Source: Nilaparvata lugens
Lineage: Eukaryota; Arthropoda; Insecta; Hemiptera; Delphacidae
Length of the DNA: 64,000 nucleotides
Reading direction: 5' to 3'
NCBI RefSeq assembly: GCF_014356525.2
Contig: NC_052509.1
Coordinates: 36,390,001-36,454,000, forward strand
The notes beneath the pieces were generated by a model. It ran no database searches and was not told the origin of the DNA. It was given only the letters and a program-made list of their open reading frames with translations. The position numbers and the translations under genes are program-made. Positions 54,349 through 64,000 of this stretch are shown here, piece after piece (position 1 is the first letter of the stretch; the number at the start of each line of letters is the position of its first letter).

Positions 54349-55992
54349 ATGTTTAAATGTTTAATGTTAAATGTTTAAAGGTTTAAATGTTTAAATGTTT
54401 AAATGTTTAAATGTTTAAATGTTTAATGTTTAAATGTTTAAATGTTTAAATGTTTAAATGTTTAAAGTTTAAATGTTTAAATGTTTAATGTTTAAATGTT
54501 TAAATGTTTAAATGTTTAATGTTTAAATGTTTAATGTTTAAATGTTAAATGTTTAAATGTTTAAATGTTTAAATGTTTAAATGTTTAAATGTTTAAATGT
54601 TTAAATATTTAAATGTTTGAATGTTTAAATGTTCAAATGTTTTAAATGTTAAATGTTTAATGTTTAAATGTTTAAATGTTTAAATGTTTAAATGTTTAAA
54701 TGTTTAATGTTTAAATGTTTAAAATGTTTAAATGTTTGAATGTTTAAATGTTCAAATGTTTTAAATGTTTAAATGTTTAAATGTTTAATGTTTAAATGTT
54801 TAAATGTTAAATGTTTAAATGTTTAAATGTTTAAATGTTTAAAATGTTTAAATGTTTAAATGTTTAAATGTTTAAATGTTTAAATGTTTAAATGTTTAAA
54901 TGTTTAAATGTTTAAATGTTTAATGTTTAAATGTTTAAATGTTTAAATGTTTAAATGTTTAAATGTTTAAATTTTAAATGTTTAAATGTTTAATGTTTAA
55001 GTGTTTAAAATGTTTAAATGTTTAAATGTTTAAATGTTTAATGTTTAAATGTTCAAATGTTTTAAATGTTTAAATGTTTAATGTTTAAATGTTTAAATGT
55101 TTGAATGTTTAAATGTTTAAATGTTTAATGTTTAATGTTTAAATGTTTAAATGTTAAATGTTAAATGTTTAAATGTTTAAATGTTTAATGTTTAAAGTTT
55201 AAATGTTTAAATGTTTAAATGTTTAAATGTTTAAATGTTTAAATGTTAAATGTTTAAATGTTTAAATGTTTAAATGTTTAAATTAAATGTTTAAATGTTT
55301 AAATGTTTAAATGTTTAAATGTTCAAATGTTTTAAATGTTTAAATGTTTAAATGTTTAAATGTTTAAATGTTTAAATGTTTAATGTTTAAATGTTTAAAT
55401 GTTTAAATGTTTAAATTTTAAATGTTTAATGTTTAAATGTTTAAATGTTTAAATGTTTAAATGTTTTTTAAATGTTTAAATGTTTAAATGTTTAAATGTT
55501 TAAATGTTTAAATGTTTAAATGTTTAAATGTTTAATGTTTAAATGTTTAAATGTTTAAATGTTTAAATGTTTAAATGTTTAAATGTTTAAATGTTTAAAT
55601 GTTTAAATGTTTAAATGTTTAAATGTTTAAATGTTTAAATGTTAAATGTTTAAATGTTTAAATGTTTAAATGTTTAAATGTTTAAATGTTTAAATGTTTA
55701 AATGTTTAAATGTTTAAATGTTTAAATGTTTAAATGTTTAAATGTTTAAATGTTTAAATGTTTAAATGTTTAAATGTTTAAATGTTTAAATGTTTAAATG
55801 TTTAAATGTTTAAATGTTTAAATGTTTAAATGTTTAAATGTTTAAATGTTTAAATGTTCAAATGTTTTAATGTTTAAATGTTTAAATGTTTAAATTTTAA
55901 ATGTTCAAATGTTTTAAATGTTTAAATGTTTAAATGTTTAAATGTTTAAATGTTTAAATGTTTAAATGTTTAAATGTTTAAATGTTCAAATG
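54349..55992. repeat. (AAATGTTT)n satellite, block 3
   Basis: About 205 units with AAATGTTC-AAATGTTTT higher-order variants recurring; ends at GTTCAAATGTAAAAGG. Confidence 0.97.
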
Positions 55993-56019
55993 TAAAAGGA
56001 GCCTTCTTCATCCTATACT

Positions 56020-56690
56020 ATTAAATGAGCAACATCTGTTTATATGTTTATTTTATGTTTAGATGTTTAGATGTTCATATGTTTATATGCTTGTATTTCA
56101 CCAGATCTCGAAAACGGCTCCAACGATTCTCACGAAATTCAGAGCATGGTATGTTTATAATATAAAGATTCGATTGCACTATGTCTCATCCCTGGTAAAA
56201 CTCGCTGAAGGACATTAAAAGGATAATTTTTATTCATCCTTGGAAAACAGCTGATAACAATAAATATTTCGTCATCTCTTGGTGATGAAGTGAGTTAGCG
56301 AGTTCATGTGTGTGGGACTGTGTCAAAATTATGTCTCAGCTGTTGAACCTTTGTAATAATTCAATCAGGTACTTAGTGCCGGTTGTGAAAAAGCCGGGTT
56401 ATTTTCATTCCTGATTTATTCCAGTGGATCCATCTTTTTGAAATGGTCTTCTCTGATTTGGTTCACGTGAAGTTAATCAGGATTAAAATTTAACCGGCTC
56501 TTGTGCAACTGGGCCTTTGTGAGGGAAATTTTTGCATTCCTCTGAGAATAAATCTCAATTTACTGTGATGAGATAGAACATTTCTGTACCTATGAATGTT
56601 ATTATAATTTCTTCTTTCGTGATAATTTTTCATGCTTTTGTACTCCAGAGCGAAGCTCGGTCCCCGATATTACGCCAATATTAGAGTAAA
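56020..56690 (+). repeat. Dispersed repeat R, copy 2
   Basis: Longer copy of the repeat at 20085-20475, opposite orientation. Its left edge is built of ATGTTTATATGTTTAT-like units that grade into the satellite. Boxes: GATCTCGAAAACGGCTCC, TCTCATCCCTGG, CATTAAAAGGATAAT and GAGCGAAGCTCGGTCCCCGA. No coding capacity. Confidence 0.7.
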
Positions 56691-57370
56691 AATCTGGTGT
56701 GGCGGACTCACACAACTTTCCTTGCCGTTATGAAAATTGATCACCTGACGCTAGTGTTCCCGCGCATCTCAAGTCTACTATTCAAAGATTTGAGTCAGCT
56801 GGTGACAGGACTATAACGCTGGAGACACACAAGGTCTGCTGTCTCTTCATAGTGAATGATTCAATAGAATCAACAGTTGTCAACAGTTTGTAATATTGAA
56901 TAATCTCATTTTCTGGAATTTCGAGTTTATTTTCAAATTTATGTGAAAATGTTACTGAGCATTACTTGTAGAGATTTTCATGCTGAATCTTTTTCACTTA
57001 AAATTTTCTGTTCAAATTGTATCTGAAGCCTGATAATTGGGAACCTGAAATCAAACTTTGCAAAGATGGGGCGGAGCTCCTGGATTTTTACAGATATGGG
57101 ACTTGCGGCAGTTGATAGAGCTTAACAATGACTATTTTAGGTAAAAATTTGATCAAAATCGTTGAAGCCATTTTCGATAAAATCGCAAAAAACCCTGTTT
57201 TTGACAACATTTCCGCCATTTTAGCCGCCATCTTGAATTGCATTTGGTCGAAATTGTCGGATACTTATAGGGAAAGGACCTTGAGTTTCAAATTCCAAGT
57301 CATTCCGTTAATTGGGAGATGAGATATCGTGTACACAGACCACATACACTCATACACACACACACACACA

Positions 57371-57416
<46 letters not shown>

Positions 57417-57540
57417 AATACCCAAAAACCACTTTTTTGGACTCAGGGGACCTTGAAACGTACAGTACTTTAGAATAATTTGGTTTTGCCTTATTTCTTT
57501 TCGGAAAAGAAAACCTATGGTAATAGGGCAAGGAAAGTAA
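56691..57540 (+). repeat. Dispersed repeat S with TIR-like ends and (CA)n
   Basis: Starts TAAAAATCTGGTGTGGCG. ACTTTCCTTGCCGTTAT near the left end is mirrored by ATAGGGCAAGGAAAGT at the right, suggesting a MITE-type element. A (CA)n run occupies 57352-57416. The frames called within it are not protein-like. Confidence 0.6.
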
Positions 57541-57895
57541 AAATCAGACTATAGAATTATTCATCATGAAACAGCTGACAAGTGATTACACAGATGTGTG
57601 GAGAAGCCAGTCTATTGCTGTATTTCCATAAAGGTCTATAGTTTCAATCAGGTACTTGTGGATGAGAATACTGCGTGAGGTCTACTATTCACAGAACTAC
57701 TAGTAATATTACGATCTGAGAGCCAGTCCATAGGTTTTGCAAAACACTTCTATTTAGAGAGTTATTTAATCTGTTATAATACTATACAGTATTATAATAT
57801 AACACTGTATACTGTAAGTATAAATACTTACAGTATTATATAGTATAACTCAATCTCTATGAGGACAAAAATCTATATAGGATTCGTATGACAAT
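57541..57895. other. Intergenic
   Basis: AT-rich; contains a small hairpin TACTGTAAGTA-TAAA-TACTTACAGTA at about 57806-57833. No gene. Confidence 0.4.
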
Positions 57896-58014
57896 GGTAA
57901 AGTCGAGGGGTGTGGATGAGCCGCAGGGTCTGCCTCAGGTTGGTGGGAATGCGCGCTAGGTTTTTGGCGAGGGGAGGAGTGGAAGTTGCTCGGCGCTTGG
58001 AGCGGATCTTCCAG

Positions 58015-58281
58015 TGTTTCAGTGTGCTAGTGAGTTCCGTGGTGTCAAGTTGAGGTTAGGTTGTGCTCTTCGACGTTCGACGCTTCATCTACGTAACTCG
58101 CTAACCTTCTACACAATATCGACAAAACTTAACTGCATCGTCGAACTAAACTAATATTATATTTGTGTTTTACAAACAGTGGCAGCATAACCGCCAAAAT
58201 TTTTCCCCACGATCTTATTCGTATTCCGTCAGTCGTCGCTGAGAATCGAGGCTTCACACTGGAGCCCACGTGTCAAAAACG
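58015..58281 (+). other. Candidate non-coding first exon of a host gene
   Basis: A locally GC-richer stretch with several CpGs. TTCAGTGTG (about 58017-58025) fits an arthropod initiator. The stretch ends in CAAAAACG|GTGAGTT (splice at about 58281/58282), a consensus 5' splice donor. It has no significant ORF, as expected for a 5' untranslated exon. Everything to the right would then be first intron. No acceptor or coding exon falls in the window, so this rests on sequence pattern alone. Confidence 0.35.
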
Positions 58282-60525
58282 GTGAGTTACAACAAGTATA
58301 TCCCAAGATATACTTTGCAGATGCAGTTCAATAGAAATAAGTTGTTGGTTCAACCAATTATATAAGTACTTATACTCTTTTTTGTTTTCATACGAATTTA
58401 GAAGTTGTTTATATAGAAGGAGAGTAGGAAACATACAATACCCTCGAAGTAGACCTGGAAATTAATGAGCCGTGTGCTAATTTGTAAACAATTTCCATGA
58501 CTGACTTTGTCAAGCACGCTTGGTTGCCAAGAGCCAATCATCTCTTCAATGTAGATAGATACTTTTATGAGTTCTGATTAGTTCAACAGAACGTGCTTCG
58601 CCAAGGTCCGATTACACCAAAAACGAAAACTGCGTTATAGCTTCAGTCAGATGATTTATAATATTTCTGTGATATGATTTTCGTTGTTTTATGACTGTCG
58701 CTCAAACCAAGCTTTCGTTTTGGCAAAATCGGGCCTATGAATACTTGGTCTTAAACAATGCTGCTCCAATGTTTTTAGGTCTATCTATTAACAGTATCAC
58801 AAGATTCCTAAAGTTAATAGTGTATTTGAGAAGTTATTGATATAATTGATTGCGAAGTAGTGCCTAAAAGTGTATCGATGAATCATAGTCCATCTCTATA
58901 GTGTGTGGGAGTTCTGGGAGACTATCCAATAAAAAGTTAGTATAGTGAAGCAGAAGCAGTAAATAGTTACTACACAACTTCTAAATTTTTATCAAACTAG
59001 TCTCGCCTCTTTACTAGTGGGTCTATTTACTACTAGATCACCTTTAGTTGGTAATTTCCTATTAGAAACCGCCCTCCACAATCTAGCCTTGGGTGCCAAA
59101 TAGTCACACCTTTCACAAAATGCTAAAGCAGTGCTGTTGTAAAGGCGTTATCGCTTGACAATCTAACTGGTTTCAAAAAGTGGTGTTGTCAATTCGATAG
59201 ATTATTGCTGGTTACTTGTTTTGTGTGTGCTTCAACATGGTGCAAGACTTGTAAGGAAAAGTCTTCCAGCTGAACAAACGTCTTCTAACAAACGTAAACG
59301 AGCATAGCAGATATTCTCGTATATGCAGTGCGTGCATCCAAGAGTTGAAAGAGCAAATCTTGCATTGAGAGATGTATAACACTAAAAACGCTCACACTGC
59401 CCCTTACAAAAACTCTTGGAATACACTGGGTAACACACTGAATTTGATAATCTGCAACTATCACATTCACAGGTTTAGAATCTCTATCTTCATGTCTGTG
59501 TTTGGAATACAAGTTAGAAATCACTTTGTGACTTTGGAATATACATTTATTACCTATATGTTGTAACGATTTGCAGAGATGTTCCTACATCATTCTGATA
59601 ATCGAAAGGTTAATTCGAATTATTGGATAATATCGGTTGGATGTAAGACTTCGGAATAAAACTAGCAGACTACATAATATTCCATACATTTGAACCTTAA
59701 AAGTAAGCTCATATAAACCAAATACCATATTCTTTTAGTATACCTACGGATAAGGCCAAATGTAAGGTTAATCTTCAAAATGAATATTTTTCACCTATAC
59801 TTGTGCATTAGTTTGAGGGGAAAAATTTTGTGAGTGATTGAAATAGTCAAAAAAGAGGAATCTAATTTTAATGTGCGTACCTACATATGCACAACGAGAA
59901 AGTGCATTTAGCTTTTAATCAGCTAATGCTATGCTTATTGAATCTGTATCTTATTGTTTCTGTACACATGCAGATGTGTATAGAAGGCCGGAATGTGCGT
60001 GTAAGTGGCGCATAAGACTACCAGAGAGTACAGAATGTATCGCTTAAAAGAAATAGCCAGTAAAACTTTTTATATTCAATTGAAAAAAGTTGCCGTGCAC
60101 ATGTGCTTACTTTGTTCAGGAGTTAGATTGAATTAGAGTTCTTCATTTATGTATTTTACAATAATATTATACTGGCCTTCACACTGATTTACATCAAATG
60201 ACAGTATTGATAATCATTCAACGAATTTTACAAAGTATGAAAAATTAATTAATGAGAATAAAGACAGAATGCAATTTGAATACGATAATATTATTGTGAT
60301 GTAACTACATATTATATCAGGGGTGTTTCAACAAATAAATTGTTCATTCTCTGAAAAGGATATGAAATAATATCCTTCCCATACACACGACCGGAACTCA
60401 GAGACCTCTTCGAACCTCGAGATGTTAGGTAATAAAATTATCTCAAGATAGTTTAAAGACATGACAAATCCAAACACCCCTCTTTCAGGAGGTCAGTGGA
60501 TGCAATGAAAATAAATAGATAAACA
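58282..60525. other. Intergenic or intronic, nothing recognised
   Basis: AT-rich single-copy-looking DNA without protein-like frames. Confidence 0.4.
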
Positions 60526-60529
60526 TGTA

Positions 60530-60770
60530 AAGTACTAGCAGGTAACCCGTGCTTCGCAAGGGTCTATTTTAAAACTTGACGTAATGAAATCTAGAAGAAT
60601 TGAAAATAGGCCTATAATAATCCTCGGTTGATTAAGCATCTATAAGCAGCATTTAAAGTAAATCAGTCCAGTAATTCAGACGTGATGATGCGTCAAACAT
60701 AATTTTCCTATCCTCTACACGTTTTTAAGCCAGTTCTTTCCTTTATTATAGTATAGAAGATGATAGATAG
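60530..60770 (+). repeat. Dispersed repeat T, copy 1
   Basis: Begins AGTACTAGCAGGTAACCCG and GCTTCGCAAGGG; shares TCAGACGTGATGATGCGTCA, AACATAATTTTCCTAT and CCAGTTCTTTCCTTTATTAT with copy 2. Non-coding. Confidence 0.75.
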
Positions 60771-61074
60771 ATGGATATATCATTCTCTTTACTTTAATAA
60801 AGGAAATGAATGAGAATAAATTTTGAAAGGTTTGAGATATCGATGTGCGGTTTTCACCATACCTTTTCTCTGGAAATCCTGTATCGGAATCATGTGTCAT
60901 TTGACCACTTTTCAATTAAAAAAAGAAGTTGGATTCAAAATGGCGGATAAAATTTGGGTGCGACGGAAAACCTGTTTTTACCAACGAAAAGGATCCCCAA
61001 TCATACCTATGTTCTAATTTCCCTTTTAAGAGAAACGTTCTGCTGCTTCCTTACAACAACTGAAAGCATGCCAA

Positions 61075-61295
61075 ATAATTGAAAACTTGACAAACTGAAA
61101 ACTTGATGTAATCAAAAATTGAAGAATTTAAAATAGGTTTATAACCATCCTCGGTTAAGCAAGAATCTATATGCAAAATTTCAAGTTAATCAGTCCAGTA
61201 CAGTAGTTCAGACGTGATGATGCGTCAAACATAATTTTCCTATACTTTACACCTGTATACGTGTATAATCCAGTTCTTCCCTTTATTATATAGAT
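61075..61295 (+). repeat. Dispersed repeat T, copy 2
   Basis: Matches copy 1 across most of its length (TCCTCGGTTAAGCA, AATCAGTCCAGTA, TCAGACGTGATGATGCGTCA). A related inverted copy lies at 63300-63450. Confidence 0.75.
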
Positions 61296-61499
61296 CATTG
61301 TTATTTTACTGAAAGATAGAATAAGTTGAATAGTTTCCCTTCCAGAAGGAGTTTTGACAACCCACAAAACTCATTTTTCATTTGAAGATATAATGAAAAT
61401 GTGCATATGACCTTATTTTTTGCTCAGCTTGCCAAAATACCCCTCATTCCAATATTAAAATTTTCGACTTACTGTACAGTGAGTCAGTCATTCTAATTT

Positions 61500-61795
61500 C
61501 GATTCTTAATTTCGACCATATGATTTGGTGATTTTTTATGAAATCGTATGTAACATTAATGGAATTTGAACATTAATTCTGAAAAAATCTAGAAGGAAAA
61601 TTGAAATTTGGGCTTCCAGGTGCACGAGATTGATATTTTTAGAATCTTTAGATTGATATTTTATGTGCAAAATTTGGAGATCTAAATCATTCCCGTTTTT
61701 CCGGTATGCAATCCACAAGTTGACATGTATTGTTCTGATGCGAACAAACGAACACACGAACAAACACAACCCTACTCTCTCTTATTATATAGAAG
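61500..61795 (+). repeat. Dispersed repeat U
   Basis: Ends in GATGCGAACAAACGAACAC, CTACTCTCTCTTATTATATA and TAGAAGA, an ending I associate with widespread insect short repeats. Family not named; no coding capacity. Confidence 0.4.
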
Positions 61796-61859
61796 ATTAC
61801 TTTCTATTCTCTCTGGTCTGTAAGCACCTTATGATGTTTCTCAGCTGATTATTTCTCAT

Positions 61860-63290
61860 CACCTCAGTCTTTCACTTCTGCAACTTATCCTTATTTTTTC
61901 GTTTGAATATTATTTAGTTTATTCAGTTGATCTTGAGGAGTTCGCTCCCACAAGGTGTCAATCTATCAAATACGATAACTGAAAAAACTTCAATAGATAT
62001 TATTCATCTAGAAGTACAATGTTGACTTGTCAAATATCTTATGTTCCTCTACATTGTACAATAACAGTTCTGTGTTCTGTAAAAAATATGCTATGTGGAT
62101 GTGTGAATTCCACTGCTGTACAACTGGAGTTGGAGTTTGGTCTCTGCAATGTCCATAACTAAGCCACGTCCACCTTATGTTCAATTCTCTGTAAACTGTT
62201 CTCATGTGCTCTAACAATGATAACACCAACTAACAAATACAGAGATGCGAATAACTTTAGAAATTAACATAATGCCCGACCTAGAATCCAACTGAGTTAG
62301 TTTAACTCGCAGTTGATGAGTTCATTATACTTCGAAGAACATGCCACTGAATTGCTATCTATTTACATCATAACTATAACATTTATGACGTCAAGTTTGC
62401 TGCTCATAGAATAAACAATGGTAGAATAAATAATACACAACTCCCTCCAAAACTAATTCAGTTACTACAATTTGCTCACCTGGTGGCAATATTATTATTT
62501 TATTGTAAAGCGTTATAATATATATGCATAATTTCAAAGCCATAACTCACTTCACCTCTTGGTTAGTGGAGTAAGCAAAACATTTCTTCTGTACATCAAT
62601 TACTTCAACAATAATAATGAGATGAGTTACAGAAGTTGGGTACCGTAATAGAAAATTTAAAAAAGAAAAAAATCCATTAGCTCTTTTTTCAATACTTCTT
62701 TGTATTATAAGATGCAAGCTATTTGAGATGTATTTTATGAACTATATATGCTGTAGCTTATCAATTCTAGTCAATTCGAGTGTAATATCGGGAAAGATTG
62801 TTTTTGTATTTTATAAAGTAATGACAAACAACATTATTGAACAATGTTGCTGTGCTTGTCTAGAATGAGAATTGCGAACTTTTATTGAGAGTTGCCAACA
62901 AAATAGCTTTATTTGGATGTTGCGGAGTCTTGAATTCATCGGTTATAGAAACATAAAGCAGGTACTGATAGAGCATAAGATGTACAAATTAGAAATGAGC
63001 TTCATAAATTTGCATTTTATATGAATGTGATACATTGATCCTATAGAGGAGACGTTCGAGAGATGTGAGAATCATGCACTGTGCAATACTGTTGAACAGT
63101 AATAACTTTTGTATTATTGGAAAATTATTGAACCGCAAAAATCATTTATGGGTATCCAATATGCCTGCCAAAACTTGACTGAAAATTTAGCTTAAAGCTT
63201 AAAACTGAAAACGGAAAGTTATTTTCTTCTCGTCAACTCATTTTATGGAGCTTTTGCATGAGATTGGAATTAATTAGGGGTTCGATGGAC
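61860..63290. other. Intergenic or intronic, nothing recognised
   Basis: AT-rich DNA; no gene or clear repeat. Confidence 0.4.
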
Positions 63291-63294
63291 TATA

Positions 63295-63480
63295 GTATAA
63301 CAGTAGCAGGACCCCCGAGGCTTTTATAAAAAAAAGAATTGGCTTATTCATGTATGGGATAAGAAATTACGCATCATCACGTTTAAACTATTGAACTGAT
63401 TATCTTGAAATTCAGCATAAATTGTATATCAACCAAGGATTGTTATGAGATTTTTTTCTCAGTAAGTCAAGTTTTCAATT
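63295..63480 (-). repeat. Dispersed repeat T, inverted partial copy
   Basis: Contains ATTACGCATCATCACGT, the reverse complement of the ACGTGATGATGCGT box of copies at 60530 and 61075, and GAACTGATTATCTTGAAATT. Diverged. Confidence 0.55.
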
Positions 63481-63520
63481 TGTCAAATTGACAATTCGAC
63501 AGGTTTTCAGTTCGTCAAGT

Positions 63521-63922
63521 TTCCAATTTGTGATACTTTCCTTGAGTGGTCATATCCATCCATCTATAATATTTTTCTATAAGCAGTTCACTTACTTGCT
63601 GACGTTTCACCATTATAACAAATGACATCCTCGGAGTGCAGTTTTAGCTACACTGACCCCTGCGTGTGTTTGGAAGTTCCTAGGAATTCCATTCACTCAG
63701 CAGCGCTAGGCCGAACACGTAGAAGAAGGAGAGGGGAGGAGGTACTCCCTTCGACCACGTGGAAGAACTTCCAAACACACGCAGGGGTCAGTGTAGCTAA
63801 AACTGCACTCCGAGGATGTCATTTGTTATAATGGTGAAACGTCAGCAAGTAAGTGAACTGCTTATAAAAAAATATTATAGATGGATGGATATGACCACTC
63901 AAGGAAAGTATCACAAATTGGA
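63521..63922. mobile_element. Penelope-derived hairpin element
   Basis: Inverted arms of about 160 bp (63521-63680 against 63763-63922): TTCCAATTTGTGATACTTTC pairs with GAAAGTATCACAAATTGGAA, and both arms contain the Penelope terminal module (CTTACTTGCTGACGTTTCAC, TTTTAGCTACACTGACC). The central ~80 bp hold GGAGGTACTCCCTTCGACC. It is a solo, self-inverted copy of the terminal repeat seen at 12046, 13736 and 16520. Confidence 0.8.
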
Positions 63923-64000
63923 AAAAACCGAATATTTTATTTGCAATCAGCTACAACTTATGAGTTATTAGTTCTCTCCTCATAAAACAGCAAATTTTTG

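Noticed and set aside
50616..55992. CRISPR-like array
   Set aside because: The unit is 8 bp without spacers; it is a satellite in an animal genome.
57128..57322. 64-codon frame with a regular Ile/Lys composition
   Set aside because: Lies within dispersed repeat S and has no recognisable family; treated as non-coding.
1..64000. tRNA, rRNA, riboswitches, bacterial operons
   Set aside because: Nothing with cloverleaf, rRNA cores or bacterial organisation was seen; the window is eukaryotic.

Overview
This window is a transposon-dense stretch of an insect nuclear genome. The evidence is AT-rich DNA, no intact host protein-coding gene, many classes of animal mobile element nested in one another, microsatellites, an 8-bp satellite and one 100-N scaffold gap (2069-2168). 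Several dispersed repeats resemble ones I associate with hemipterans, planthoppers in particular, but that is an impression and not a measured assignment.

Layout. 1-2068: relic of a Gypsy integrase (minus strand) followed by two small minus-strand genes from what looks like a Polinton remnant, ending at the gap. 2286-10184: an LTR retrotransposon of the env-bearing Gypsy (errantivirus-like) type with LTRs, tRNA-Lys-like primer site, gag, protease, RT, RNase H, integrase and env, all broken; a small hairpin element sits in gag and a ~0.4 kb insert in env. 10185-16812: inverted LTR debris, TA repeats and a cluster of Penelope-like element (PLE) pieces, including a ~1.3 kb palindrome of two head-to-head GIY-YIG ends and two RT-bearing copies, one carrying a ~577-bp inverted-repeat element. 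17937-18728: a Helitron-like non-autonomous element. 20.0-22.0 kb: dispersed repeats and a TA-flanked inverted-repeat element. 22.9-25.1 kb: a 5'-truncated RTE-type LINE (minus). 25.7-26.5 kb: a LINE ORF1.

27766-34665 is a piggyBac element bounded by TTAA. Its transposase is split by a 4.38-kb insertion (28635-33014) flanked by a 4-bp repeat TATT. That insertion is a chimera: about 1.07 kb of cDNA from the SF1 helicase region of an alphavirus-like (virga/nege-like) positive-strand RNA virus joined directly to a LINE in the same orientation, the arrangement expected from template switching during target-primed reverse transcription. The piggyBac itself lies just upstream of, or within, another LINE (ORF2 at 34.7-37.6 kb), so the locus records several layers of insertion.

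40096-45606 is a compact Polinton/Maverick derivative with ~0.6-kb terminal inverted repeats starting AG...CT, a perfect 6-bp target duplication (TAAATT), a decapitated packaging ATPase, a DUF8207-type protein, a frameshifted coiled-coil (fibre-like) gene, and three small minus-strand genes. One of these is homologous to the gene at 859-1218, and another has a BIR-like signature. The polymerase, integrase, protease and capsid genes usual for the group are absent.

47034-48150 is an old inverted-repeat DNA transposon. 50.6-56.0 kb is an (AAATGTTT)n satellite that contains two nearly identical 1077-bp foldback elements 2150 bp apart. 56.0-57.5 kb holds dispersed repeats. At about 58.0-58.28 kb there is a GC-richer stretch ending in a consensus splice donor, which could be the first non-coding exon of a host gene; the rest of the window would then be its first intron, full of short dispersed repeats and a PLE-derived hairpin (63521-63922).
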